Shown: positions 52,634 to 61,123 of the stretch, piece by piece
Position numbering within the stretch: position 1 is the stretch's first letter
Layout: every line of letters begins with the position of its first letter
NCBI RefSeq assembly: GCF_001423525.1
Contig: NZ_LMOI01000023.1
Span: 124,001-188,000, forward strand
Direction of reading: 5' to 3'
DNA: 64,000 nt
From: Arthrobacter sp. Leaf137
GTDB lineage: Bacteria; Actinomycetota; Actinomycetes; Actinomycetales; Micrococcaceae
The notes under the pieces: generated by a model
What the model saw: the letters and a program-made list of their open reading frames with translations, nothing else
What the model was told of the DNA's origin: nothing
The model's database searches: none
Program-made: the position numbers and the translations under genes

Positions 52634-54019
52634 TCAGGAACGGGGCGTCAGCAGCGCCACCGTCTCCAAGTGGTGCGTGTGCGGGTAGATGTCGAAGGCC
52701 CGCAGGTGGGCGAGCTCCCAGCCCGCGTCCCGGAAGTAGGACACGTCACGGGCGAACGACGCCGGATCGCAGGATACGTAGGCAATGGCCCGCGGGTGCG
52801 CATCCGCCAGTTGCCGCACAACAGCCTTGCCGGCACCGGCGCGGGGCGGGTCCAGGACCAGGGCGTCGAAATTCCGCGGTTTCTGGCGGAGGACACGCTC
52901 CACCCGGCCCTGGACAATTTCCACCTGCGGGGCAGCGTGCAGGTTCTTGCGCGCATCCCTGCTGGTTCCCGGTGCGCCCTCAACGGAGAGGACCGAGCCG
53001 GTCTCCCCCACGGCGTCGGCCAGCACCGCGGTGAACAGTCCGGCGCCGGCGTAAAGGTCCGCAACCACGGCACCGCGGTGCAGGAACCCGCCACCATGCA
53101 GGAAATCTGTGACAGCCCCCACAAGTGTCCCGGGCGCGTCGCGGTGGATCTGCCAGAACCCGGCGCCGGTGACCCGGTAGTCGTGTCCGGCCGCGGATTC
53201 CTGTACCCACGAACGGCCGCGCAACCGGGTCACCTCCCCCGAGAGGGGGTCGAGCCCGGCTGCCGACACGTCATCCGGCAGGGCCGCTGCAACGGCTGCC
53301 AGGCGTTTGGGTTTCGTTCCCTCCGCCGGAGCCAGCAGCACCAGCGGGCGGGAACCGTTGGCCGGGGCCGCGACTTCCACCCGTTCGATGCCCTGCAGGT
53401 CGATGTTCCACAGCTGCAGGGCATTGATGGCGTCCGTGGCGAGCGGCATCTCCCGAACCGGGAGGACCTGCGTGGAGCGGTGCGCGTGCATGCCCAGCTT
53501 CCCCGAGGGTGTCACCGAGAAGCTGGCCCGCGTGCGCCACCCAAGGCCCGTCCCGCCGTCGGCCGCTTCCCCCACGGCCTCCACGGCGCCGCTCCAGCCG
53601 GCCGGAGGCTGTCCCGCCCCGCCCAACCGCCTGAGCTGTTCGTCCAGCACCTCGGCCTTGAGCCGGAGCTGCCTGTCAAGGCTGATGTGGCCGAACTCCG
53701 CACCGCCCACCGGAGGATGCCCGTGCGCCCACGCCCGGGTGGAATCGGCTGCATGCCAAAAGTGGTCCACACGGTCCGGTGACGCGTCCACTACGTCAAC
53801 GACGTCGGCGCGCCAGAACTTCGCGTTGCCTCCTGCGTCGGTGAGGCGCACCCGGACCTTTTCCCCGGGGATGCCGTGGCGGACGAAGATGACGCGCCCT
53901 TCGTGGCGGGCTACGCAGTGGCCGCCGTGCGCGACGGGCCCGACCTCGACGACGAGTTCCTCCCCGGCATGCGGATCTGTTGTGGCGCCGGCGGCGGCGG
54001 TGGAAGTTCTGGGGGTCAT
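52634..54019 (-). CDS. TRAM-domain RNA m5U methyltransferase (RlmC/RlmD/TrmA-like)
   Basis: SAM-dependent uridine-5 methyltransferase for rRNA or tRNA. In 461 residues there is an N-terminal TRAM domain (about 20-80), a central domain, and a C-terminal Rossmann domain with VVADLYAGAGLFTAVLA, LVLDPPRAGAG and the catalytic Cys in YVSCDPASFARD. The four-Cys iron-sulfur motif of E. coli RlmD is not seen, so the exact target is open. The ATG overlaps the permease stop in ATGA; a longer frame upstream is a shadow. Orthologous position to Rv2689c. Confidence 0.9.
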   Translation of the reverse strand: MTPRTSTAAAGATTDPHAGEELVVEVGPVAHGGHCVARHEGRVIFVRHGIPGEKVRVRLTDAGGNAKFWRADVVDVVDASPDRVDHFWHAADSTRAWAHGHPPVGGAEFGHISLDRQLRLKAEVLDEQLRRLGGAGQPPAGWSGAVEAVGEAADGGTGLGWRTRASFSVTPSGKLGMHAHRSTQVLPVREMPLATDAINALQLWNIDLQGIERVEVAAPANGSRPLVLLAPAEGTKPKRLAAVAAALPDDVSAAGLDPLSGEVTRLRGRSWVQESAAGHDYRVTGAGFWQIHRDAPGTLVGAVTDFLHGGGFLHRGAVVADLYAGAGLFTAVLADAVGETGSVLSVEGAPGTSRDARKNLHAAPQVEIVQGRVERVLRQKPRNFDALVLDPPRAGAGKAVVRQLADAHPRAIAYVSCDPASFARDVSYFRDAGWELAHLRAFDIYPHTHHLETVALLTPRS

Positions 54020-55992
54020 TGCACGTCCTGGAGGTTCTTGGCTTCTTCGGATGATTTGAGCTGCCATGGCACGCTGGCCACCATGACTCCGGGTTCGAAG
54101 TGCAGCCTGGTCTTGATGCGCAGGGCCGTCTGGTTGTGGACCAGCTGCTCCCACCACTTGCCCACCACGTATTCGGGGATGTAGACCACCACCAGGTCGC
54201 GCGGTGAGTCGAGGCGCATCTGTTTGATGTATTCCATGATGGGCGTGACGGTTTCGCGGTAAGGGCTCGCCAGCACCGTCAGGGGAACGGGGATGTCCAG
54301 TTTCTCCCAGTCGTTGACGGTGTGCGCGGTTTCGGCGGCGTCGATGTCGACGGTGATGGCATCCAGCCGGGACGGGCGCGACGCGCGGGCGTAGGCCAGG
54401 GCGCGGAGCACCGGCTTGCGCACGTGGGACACCAGGAGGACGGCGTGGACGCGGGTGGGCAGCGCGCGGGGCGAAGAGTCCTCGTCCACGGCCAGTTCCT
54501 TGGCCACGTTGTCGTAGTGGGCCCGGATGCTCCACATGATGAGGAACAGGATGAACATGGCGAGCAGCGCAATCCAGGCTCCCTGTTCGAACTTGGTGAT
54601 GAGCACGATCACGAGGACCAGCGCTGTCATGCCGAAGCCGATGGTGTTGATGGTGCGGGACTTCACCATCCTGCGCCGCACGGCCTTGTCCTTGGCGAGC
54701 TTCAGCTCCCGGCCCCAGTGCCGGATCATGCCGAGCTGGCTGGCCGTGAAGGAAATGAAGACGCCAACGATGTAGAGCTGGATGAGCTTGGTGACATCGG
54801 CGTTGAACGCGATGATCAGCACCAGGGCACCGGCAGCCAGGGCCAGGACACCGTTGCTGAAGGCCAACCGGTCACCCCTGGTGCGGAGCTGGCGCGGCAG
54901 GTACCCGTCCTGGGCGAGGATGGAACCCAAAACCGGAAACCCGTTGAACGCGGTGTTGGAGGCGAACACCAGGATGACGCCGGTGGCGGCCACCACAATG
55001 TAGAACGGAATCGAGCCCGGGCCGAAAATCGTCTGGGCGATCTGGCTGATGGCCGGGTTCTGGATGTAGTCCTCGGGCAGCGGACTGCCGTTGAGAAGGA
55101 ACTCCCTGGCCGGGTCCAGGACAATGTGGACCTTTGTTGCCTGCGCCAGGAACATGATCCCGGCCAGCATCGACGCGCCGATAACGCCAAGCAGAAGCAG
55201 CGTGGTGGCGGCATTCTTGCTCTTGGGCGGACGGAAATTCGGCACGCCATTGCTGATCGCCTCGACGCCGGTGAGGGCCGCCGCCCCCGAGGAGAAGGCC
55301 CGCAGCAGGAGGAAGGCGCCGGCAAGTCCCACAAGGCCCTCGTCGAAGCCTGCCGCAGGGACGATCGTGAAGGCGGCGGAGGGGGCCTCGCCCAACTGCC
55401 CGGTGGCCACTTGGTAGACGCCCACCGCCGTCATGCCAAAGATGGAGGCCATGAAGATATACGTGGGGACGGCGAAGACGCTGCCGGCTTCCTTGATGCC
55501 GCGCAGGTTGACCAGGGCCAGGATGATCACACCGATGGTGGCGATGGCGGCCTGCTGGCCGTGGAGCGAGGGCACCGCCGTCGTCAAATAAGCCGCCGCC
55601 GAGGACATGGACACCGCCACGGTGAGGACGTAGTCCACCAGGAGTGCTGAGGCGACAGTGAGCCCGGCGTACTTGCCCAGGTTCTCATTGGCGATCTCGT
55701 AATCGCCACCACCGGACGGGTAGGCGTGGACATTTTGCCGGTAGGACGCCACCACGGTCAGCAGGACCACCATGACGGCCAGGCCAACCCACGGGGAAAA
55801 GGCCACGGCACTGACACCGGCAAGGGCCAGGGTGAGCAGGATTTCGTCCGGCGCGTACGCGACGGAGGACAGTGCATCAGACGCGAAGATCGGAAGGGCG
55901 ATCTTCTTCGGAAGCAGGGTATGGGCCATCCTGTCATTCCGGAACGGCCTGCCCACCAGAACGCGCTTAACCGCGTTGAATATTGTCAGCAC
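54016..55992 (-). CDS. APC-superfamily permease, KimA-like potassium importer
   Basis: A 658-residue protein with about twelve helices in the N-terminal 490 residues and a soluble C-terminal domain of about 160 residues. SDALSSVAYAPDEI, YPSGGGDYEIA and FSSGAAALTGVEAISNG are typical of the KUP-like group to which Bacillus KimA (YdaO) belongs, and the soluble tail fits its ligand-binding role. Amino acids are an alternative substrate. Divergence from ceoB-ceoC, two K+-channel regulators, supports potassium. GTG at 55990-55992, leaderless, with ATGACA-17-TAGCTT upstream. Confidence 0.82.
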   Translation of the reverse strand: MLTIFNAVKRVLVGRPFRNDRMAHTLLPKKIALPIFASDALSSVAYAPDEILLTLALAGVSAVAFSPWVGLAVMVVLLTVVASYRQNVHAYPSGGGDYEIANENLGKYAGLTVASALLVDYVLTVAVSMSSAAAYLTTAVPSLHGQQAAIATIGVIILALVNLRGIKEAGSVFAVPTYIFMASIFGMTAVGVYQVATGQLGEAPSAAFTIVPAAGFDEGLVGLAGAFLLLRAFSSGAAALTGVEAISNGVPNFRPPKSKNAATTLLLLGVIGASMLAGIMFLAQATKVHIVLDPAREFLLNGSPLPEDYIQNPAISQIAQTIFGPGSIPFYIVVAATGVILVFASNTAFNGFPVLGSILAQDGYLPRQLRTRGDRLAFSNGVLALAAGALVLIIAFNADVTKLIQLYIVGVFISFTASQLGMIRHWGRELKLAKDKAVRRRMVKSRTINTIGFGMTALVLVIVLITKFEQGAWIALLAMFILFLIMWSIRAHYDNVAKELAVDEDSSPRALPTRVHAVLLVSHVRKPVLRALAYARASRPSRLDAITVDIDAAETAHTVNDWEKLDIPVPLTVLASPYRETVTPIMEYIKQMRLDSPRDLVVVYIPEYVVGKWWEQLVHNQTALRIKTRLHFEPGVMVASVPWQLKSSEEAKNLQDVQ

Positions 55993-55998
55993 TCCACA

Positions 55999-56027
55999 AA
56001 GCTAGTCTGATTCCCGGATGATGTCAT
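55999..56027 (-). promoter_or_regulatory. promoter of the KimA-like gene (leaderless)
   Basis: ATGACA (56022-56027), 17 nt, TAGCTT (55999-56004), then 6 nt to the GTG start. The best -35/-10 pair among the leaderless genes in the window. Confidence 0.65.
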
Positions 56028-56111
56028 GACGGCAGCCGGGCGGCAGGAAGCAGGGGCGCTGCCGGTAGAGTTCTAGCTGCAGAAGCTGGACCGGAATACA
56101 GAGGAGATACG

Positions 56112-56786
56112 GTGGCGCATTTCGTGATCATGGGATGTGGCCGGGTGGGGGCGACACTGGCGCACACGCTCGAAGATGCCGGGCACTCAGTGGCCATCAT
56201 CGACCAGGACGACCGCGCGTTCCGCCGGCTCCGGCAGGGGTTCACCGGGCGGAAGGTCACCGGCGTCGGCTTCGACCGGGAAACGCTCAAACAGGCCGGC
56301 GTGGCAGAGGCCTACGCCTTCGCAGCTGTATCAAGCGGCGACAACTCGAACATCCTGGCCACCCGGGTGGCCCGCGAGACCTTCCATGTACCGCATGTGG
56401 TGGCGAGGATCTACGATCCCGGCCGCGCCGAGATCTATCAGCGCCTGGGCATCCCTACGGTAGCGGCGGTCCGCTGGAGCGCCGACCAGGTGCTCCGCCG
56501 GATCCTTCCGGAGCAGCATCTTGCCGGCGACTACCGCGAACCCTCCGGACGCCTGGTGCTGGCGGAGCTGGACCTGGACGCCGGGTGGGTGGGCCACAGG
56601 ATCAGCAGCATCGAGAAGGCTGCCGGCGTTCGCGTGGCGTTCCTCACCCGTTTCGGAGAAGGGATGTTGCCGGATGCCGGCACGGCCTACCAGGACGGCG
56701 ACACCGTGCACGCCATGCTCCAGGTGGACCGCACCTCCCAGGTCGCCCAGGTCCTGGCCAAAGCCCCCGCTAAGGAGTTGCAGTGA
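56112..56786 (+). CDS. ceoB: TrkA-family potassium uptake protein, CeoB-like
   Basis: Cytosolic regulatory subunit of a K+ transporter. The 224-residue protein has an N-terminal RCK/TrkA-N Rossmann domain (MGCGRVGATLAHTLED, IDQDDRAF) and a C-terminal TrkA-C-like domain (from about residue 140). GTG start with GAGGAG upstream. It overlaps ceoC by 4 nt; in M. tuberculosis the same pair is Rv2691-Rv2692. The channel itself is not in the window, unless it is the divergent KimA-like permease. Confidence 0.9.
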   Translation: MAHFVIMGCGRVGATLAHTLEDAGHSVAIIDQDDRAFRRLRQGFTGRKVTGVGFDRETLKQAGVAEAYAFAAVSSGDNSNILATRVARETFHVPHVVARIYDPGRAEIYQRLGIPTVAAVRWSADQVLRRILPEQHLAGDYREPSGRLVLAELDLDAGWVGHRISSIEKAAGVRVAFLTRFGEGMLPDAGTAYQDGDTVHAMLQVDRTSQVAQVLAKAPAKELQ

Positions 56787-57682
56787 AAGTCGTGATCGTT
56801 GGCGCGGGCAGCGTCGGATCGTCCATTGCCAGGGAATTGCTGTCCCACAAGCACGAGATCCTCCTGATCGACCTTAAGCCCGAGGTCATCGGCCGCAGCG
56901 GCCTTCGGGGCGCGCATTGGATGGTGGGTGACGCCTGCGAGCTGAGCACACTCCAAGGGGCGAAGGTTGAGGAAGCCGACGTGGTGGTGTCCGCCACGGG
57001 CGATGACAAGGTCAACCTTGTGGTCTCGTTGCTGGCCAAAACCGAGTTCGGCGTAGGCCGTACGGTGGGCCGCGTCAACAACCCCAAGAACGACTGGATG
57101 TTCAACGACTCCTGGGGCGTGGACGTTGCTGTCAACACCCCGCAGCTGATGACTGCACTGGTGGAAGAGGCCGTGGAAATCGGCGACCTGGTCCGGCTCC
57201 TGACCCTCCAGACGGGCGTTGCCTCGCTGGTGGAGTTCACGGTTCCGCACGACTCGCATGTCATCGGGAGCACCGTGGGCGACATCGAGTGGCCCGATGA
57301 TTCCACCCTGGTGGCAATCCTGCGGGACCATGCGCCCATCACGCCCAGCCGGGATGACGTCATCGACGGCGGCGACGAACTGTTCTTCGTGACCACCATC
57401 GCAGCGGAGGACGAGTTGCGTGCCCTCCTCTCCCCCGATGCTGCCGAATCAGTGGCGCAGCCGGAGGAAGGCGAACCACCCGGCGGTCAGGTGCCGTCAG
57501 GCGCAGGTACAGCATCTGCCGGCGGGGATCACGGCGGCGCCGTGAGTGGCGGTGCGGAGAACGCCGATGCTGCCCCAGGGAACGGTGACGCCGCACCGGC
57601 TGATGCTGGGCGTCCCGGTACGGCGCAGGATTCCCGGCAGGCCCGGCAGTCGTCCCTGGAGGACGACGGGTTCGACGGGTAG
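56783..57682 (+). CDS. ceoC: TrkA-family potassium uptake protein, CeoC-like
   Basis: Second RCK protein: VIVGAGSVGSSIARELL, LIDLKPEVIG and a TrkA-C domain (about 135-215). After residue 220 it has about 80 residues of Gly/Ala/Glu-rich low-complexity sequence not present in the M. tuberculosis protein that I recall. GTG start coupled to ceoB in GTGA. Probably forms a mixed ring with CeoB and senses nucleotides. Confidence 0.9.
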   Translation: MKVVIVGAGSVGSSIARELLSHKHEILLIDLKPEVIGRSGLRGAHWMVGDACELSTLQGAKVEEADVVVSATGDDKVNLVVSLLAKTEFGVGRTVGRVNNPKNDWMFNDSWGVDVAVNTPQLMTALVEEAVEIGDLVRLLTLQTGVASLVEFTVPHDSHVIGSTVGDIEWPDDSTLVAILRDHAPITPSRDDVIDGGDELFFVTTIAAEDELRALLSPDAAESVAQPEEGEPPGGQVPSGAGTASAGGDHGGAVSGGAENADAAPGNGDAAPADAGRPGTAQDSRQARQSSLEDDGFDG

Positions 57683-57708
57683 CCGGACCGGCGCCTGTGG
57701 CGTGGCCC

Positions 57709-57730
57709 GGCCGGCCACCGGTGGCCGGCC
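57709..57730. terminator. 22-bp perfect palindrome between ceoC and DUF3159
   Basis: GGCCGGCCACC and its exact reverse complement, lengthened by GCCC/GGGC a little further out, in the 77-nt gap between the two convergent stop codons. Probable bidirectional, U-less terminator. Confidence 0.6.
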
Positions 57731-57759
57731 TGGGCTGTGGCGGGGGAACCCCGGCGAGC

Positions 57760-58620
57760 CTAGCCCTTCGGCGCCGTTTCGCTGCCTGCTGCATCCGCGG
57801 CGGCAGCGGGACGGGTGACCAGCCAGGCTATCCAGACGCCCAGGATGTACAGCGGGGCGCCCATGATCAGGCGCGTGGTCGCCAGGGCTGCGAGTCCCTC
57901 CGGTCCCATCAGGTACAGCGGGACCTGCACCAGGAGCCGCAGTGCCAGGACGCCGACAATGATCCAGGTGCCCAGCTGGTAGGCACGCACACGGGCCGGT
58001 TCCTTGCGCCAGTCCTGCCCTTCGTTGCGGATGAAGCCGAACAGCAGCCCCGCAACCGGCCATTTCACGAAGATCGAGATCACCATCGCAATGATGTATG
58101 CCCCGTTGGTGAAGAACCCGGGCAGGTAGAAATCCTCGGCCTTGCCCGTGGTGTTGGCAAGCCACGCGGAAATCCCGACGCCGACTACGCCGGCGAGGGC
58201 CTGGGTCAGCGGCCGCCGCTGCACCAGCCGCACCACAGTGAACACCGCCGCGGACGCCAGCGCCGCCACCAGAGAGGGGGTGAGGTCCTGGGTCACCGTG
58301 AAGGCAATGAGGAAGACCAGCCCGGGCACGATGCTCTCGGCGATGCCCTGGACCCCGCCTGCGCTCTTCAGGACGTCGACGCGCCCGTCGTGGGTCCTGT
58401 GCAGCCCCGCTTTGGCCGCGTAGTCGGCGGCCATGCCTGCCATTGGCGAGGACTCCCCGCCGTTCCGTGGGCCGTTGTCCCGGGTGTCATCGGCCTGGAA
58501 GTTGCTGGTTTGGTCCCTGGTGGACGGTGACTGACCGTCCTGCCCGCCGTTAGCTGCGGAGTTGCCGGTGGTGTCCGGGTGGGCCGCGCCGGGAGACGGG
58601 TCTGGCTGGTGCGCGGTCAT
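57760..58620 (-). CDS. DUF3159 family membrane protein
   Basis: A 286-residue protein with a hydrophilic, Asp/Gly/Asn-rich N-terminus of about 85 residues and five or six helices in the rest. GIAESIVPGLVFLIAFTVTQDL, TGKAEDFYLPGFFTNGAYI and WPVAGLLFGFIRNEGQDWR are the recognisable core of DUF3159. Function unknown. The ATG overlaps the stop of the OB-fold gene in ATGA. Position corresponds to Rv2693c. Confidence 0.88.
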   Translation of the reverse strand: MTAHQPDPSPGAAHPDTTGNSAANGGQDGQSPSTRDQTSNFQADDTRDNGPRNGGESSPMAGMAADYAAKAGLHRTHDGRVDVLKSAGGVQGIAESIVPGLVFLIAFTVTQDLTPSLVAALASAAVFTVVRLVQRRPLTQALAGVVGVGISAWLANTTGKAEDFYLPGFFTNGAYIIAMVISIFVKWPVAGLLFGFIRNEGQDWRKEPARVRAYQLGTWIIVGVLALRLLVQVPLYLMGPEGLAALATTRLIMGAPLYILGVWIAWLVTRPAAAADAAGSETAPKG

Positions 58621-58970
58621 TCGTTCTCCTGATGGGAAAGTATCTCGTAGCGCGGGTTGAAAATGGTGGGCATCCCCTCGCTCCTGGACAGCATGCCTTC
58701 GAGCTTGAGTTCGGTCCCGGCTTCAATGCCGGGAACCCGGCGCCGGCCCAGCCACACCACCCGCAGGCGCGCCCTCTCGGCGCCGGCCCGGACGGACCCT
58801 GGACGGAGCGCACCGGAGTCGGAGACGATAGCGCTGAAGGCTGCTGTCCGGTCAGCGGGAACGTAGGTGACGGATTCGATGCGGCCCTGGCACAGGACGC
58901 GCCCCTTGTCCGGCAGTTGGTCCAGGGGAACAGGAGCCCTGCCATGCGACGCCGGCGATCCCCCACCCAT
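58617..58970 (-). CDS. OB-fold nucleic-acid-binding protein
   Basis: A 117-residue protein with the pattern of a single OB-fold (VLCQGRIESVTY, RLRVVWLGRRRVPGIEAGTELKLEG, PTIFNPRYEIL). Nucleic-acid binding is inferred from the fold. I start at ATG 58968-58970, 4 nt after the DUF3710 stop; the longer frame to 59471 overlaps DUF3710. Likely the Rv2694c counterpart. Confidence 0.85.
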   Translation of the reverse strand: MGGGSPASHGRAPVPLDQLPDKGRVLCQGRIESVTYVPADRTAAFSAIVSDSGALRPGSVRAGAERARLRVVWLGRRRVPGIEAGTELKLEGMLSRSEGMPTIFNPRYEILSHQENE

Positions 58971-58974
58971 GGCT

Positions 58975-59688
58975 TCAGCCAATCTGGGTGATTTCGGGGC
59001 CGCGTTCCGGCTCCGAGAGGTTCGGAGCGCCCGGAGGCGGTGTGGTGGTGGCATCCTTGGGGAGACGCAACTGGAGAAGGTCGCGTGGTGGCATGGGACT
59101 GTCACCCCGAACCACCACCACCTTCCGGAACAGTGCTTCGAGCGGTTCGGCCGCGTCACGTTCAAGCGCAGCAGGTCCGCCGAGCACGCCACGAAGGAAC
59201 CAGCGGGGGCCGTCGACGCCGATGAAGCGCGCCACGCGGAATCCCTGGCTGCCGTCGGGAAGACCAGCAGGAAGCTTTGCCACGAGTTCTGTTCCGAAGG
59301 GGCCTTCGATGTCCTCCACCTGGCCGCCCTGCGCACCCACCGACTGGCCAATCTGGCTGCGGATCTCTTCCCAGAGCTCTTCGGTCTTGGGCGCGGCAAA
59401 GGCCTGCAGCTGCAGGCTGGACCCGTTGAGGTCCAGGGTGACTGCCACCACCCGCTGGGTGGCTTCCTCAACCTCGAGGCGGAGCTGGAGGCCCTCGCTT
59501 GGGGTGATCAGCAGGGCGCCGAGATCCACATAACCGTCGCGGCTGCTGATTTCAGACTCATCCAAGGGGCCATTGGCTCGCTGGTCGGCTGCCTCCGCTT
59601 CGCCGTCTGCGGGCGCATCGTCAGCGAGCAACCCGTCCGGTGCGTCCGGTTGCTCCGTCTTGGCTTTCCTGCCGAACCCAAAGGCCAT
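58975..59688 (-). CDS. DUF3710 family protein
   Basis: A 237-residue soluble protein, function unknown. Core: YVDLGALLITPSEGLQLRLEVEE, EEIRSQI, DGPRWFLRGVLGG and PMPPRDLLQLRLP. The N-terminal 50 residues are acidic. GGAG precedes the ATG. Located between dut and the OB-fold gene as in mycobacteria (Rv2696c), which is the main support for orthology. Confidence 0.9.
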   Translation of the reverse strand: MAFGFGRKAKTEQPDAPDGLLADDAPADGEAEAADQRANGPLDESEISSRDGYVDLGALLITPSEGLQLRLEVEEATQRVVAVTLDLNGSSLQLQAFAAPKTEELWEEIRSQIGQSVGAQGGQVEDIEGPFGTELVAKLPAGLPDGSQGFRVARFIGVDGPRWFLRGVLGGPAALERDAAEPLEALFRKVVVVRGDSPMPPRDLLQLRLPKDATTTPPPGAPNLSEPERGPEITQIG

Positions 59689-59756
59689 GAGGATGTTTCT
59701 CCTTTAATGTGAATGTTCCGGTCCGGCCCTGGGAGGTACCGTCGCCGTACTGCGTT

Positions 59757-59782
59757 GGCCGTGGCACCAGCTGCCACGGGCC
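59757..59782 (-). terminator. hairpin directly after dut
   Basis: GGCCGTGGCA and TGCCACGGGCC form a 10-bp stem with one bulged base around CCAGC, starting 3 nt after the dut stop on the minus strand. No U-tract; DUF3710 follows, so it may only reduce read-through. Confidence 0.45.
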
Positions 59783-59785
59783 GAA

Positions 59786-60313
59786 TCAGGCTCCGGGCAG
59801 ATTGAACCCGCCGGTGGAGCCGAAGCCCCCGGTGCCGCGCACGGAGCCGCTCAATTCCGTGACTGGAACGAACTGTGCATGCTCGACGCGTTGGATGACC
59901 ATCTGGGCAATTCTATCGCCGCGCCGCAGCTCGATGGCCTGGCTCACATCAGTGTTCAGGAGCGTGACCGAAATCTCGCCGCGGTAGCCGGCGTCGACCG
60001 TTCCCGGGGCGTTGACGATGGTGAGGCCGTGCTTGGTGGCGAGGCCGGAACGGGGGTGGATCAGGGCCACGAATCCCTCGGGAAGGGCGATGGCTACGCC
60101 CGTTGGAACGAGCCTGCGCTCACCGGGCTGCAGGGTAACGTCCTGCCGCGCGCGGAGGTCCGCGCCGGCGTCGCCGGGATGGGCGTAGGAGGGCGCTTCC
60201 AGTTCCGGATCCAGCATCTTCAGCTGGACCTGCAGGGTGGGAGCGGAGGCCGGAAGTTCCGGCGCTTCATCGAAAACGGTGCTTGCTGCGGCGGGTTGAT
60301 CAGTCACAGTCAC
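59786..60313 (-). CDS. dut: dUTP diphosphatase
   Basis: Hydrolyses dUTP to dUMP, keeping uracil out of DNA. In 175 residues the five dUTPase motifs can be followed: DAGADLRAR, PRSGLATKHG, APGTVDAGYRGEI, RRGDRIAQMVI and the Gly-rich GSVRGTGGFGSTG tail that closes over the active site. An N-terminal extension of about 25 residues is present. Start is GTG at 60311-60313; GTG two codons later is equally possible. Confidence 0.95.
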   Translation of the reverse strand: MTVTDQPAAASTVFDEAPELPASAPTLQVQLKMLDPELEAPSYAHPGDAGADLRARQDVTLQPGERRLVPTGVAIALPEGFVALIHPRSGLATKHGLTIVNAPGTVDAGYRGEISVTLLNTDVSQAIELRRGDRIAQMVIQRVEHAQFVPVTELSGSVRGTGGFGSTGGFNLPGA

Positions 60314-60446
60314 TCACTCTAACCCGCGCCTCAGGATCAGACCTAGGGTGGGCCCCTGAAGGGCGAAGGCCCATGGCCGGGGAGAACGGCACGTGCGGTT
60401 TGCACGCCAAGATGAAATAGCCCGGCAAAGGTGGAAAGCTTGGCCT

Positions 60447-60932
60447 ATGCCCGAAACAAGCTCCCCAGCCCCCACGCCCAGCCCGTCTACAGGGTCTTCG
60501 GCCACTTATAGGGAGAAGCTTTGGCCCAACGTGTGGATCTGGATCATTGCGGCTGGAATCTCGGCGGCAGGGATCCTGGTGTTCGCGCCGATCAGCATGT
60601 TTGCCGGCATCACTGCGGCAGTGGTCCTTTTCGCCATCATGGCGGTGCTCCTGATCCTGTCGACACCGACCCTCCTGGTCACCCCGGAAACCTTCACCGT
60701 CGGCCGCGCCACCATCGAACGCAAGTTCGTCGGCGCCGTCGAACACTTCAGCGGCGGGGAAGCAACGGCGGAGCGGGGCACCAGGCTCAACGGCCTTGCC
60801 TACCTTTGCATCCGAGGGTGGATCGACCCCGTAGTCAAGGTGGAGATCACCGATCCTGCCGACAAGACGCCCTATTGGCTGACCTCGACGCGGCACCCGG
60901 AAGAACTCGCGGCGGCCCTCAGCCGCAACTGA
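60447..60932 (+). CDS. DUF3093 family membrane protein
   Basis: A 161-residue protein with two adjacent helices (about residues 27-50 and 54-75) and a soluble domain with LLVTPETFTVGRATIERKFVG, RGWIDPVVKVEITDPAD and TSTRHPEELAAAL, the recognised DUF3093 pattern. Function unknown; the M. tuberculosis relative is Rv2698, next to dut. I start at ATG 60447 with GGTGGAAAG upstream; the 18-residue extension to 60393 is unlikely. Divergent from dut. Confidence 0.88.
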   Translation: MPETSSPAPTPSPSTGSSATYREKLWPNVWIWIIAAGISAAGILVFAPISMFAGITAAVVLFAIMAVLLILSTPTLLVTPETFTVGRATIERKFVGAVEHFSGGEATAERGTRLNGLAYLCIRGWIDPVVKVEITDPADKTPYWLTSTRHPEELAAALSRN

Positions 60933-61123
60933 TAAGTCGGTCACGCCCGTGCCGGCCAGGGAACGGAACGGTTAGCAACGCAGGGACCTTCGCTCTCGGA
61001 TAGAAACGCGGTGGCATCGCCGGAAACGCCGGAATATCGCGGCGCGCCCTGCCCCTTGAGGCAATTAACGCCCACCGGGTGGCAGAGTTTCGATTGATAG
61101 TGATGCCAGGGTGGAGGATTTGT

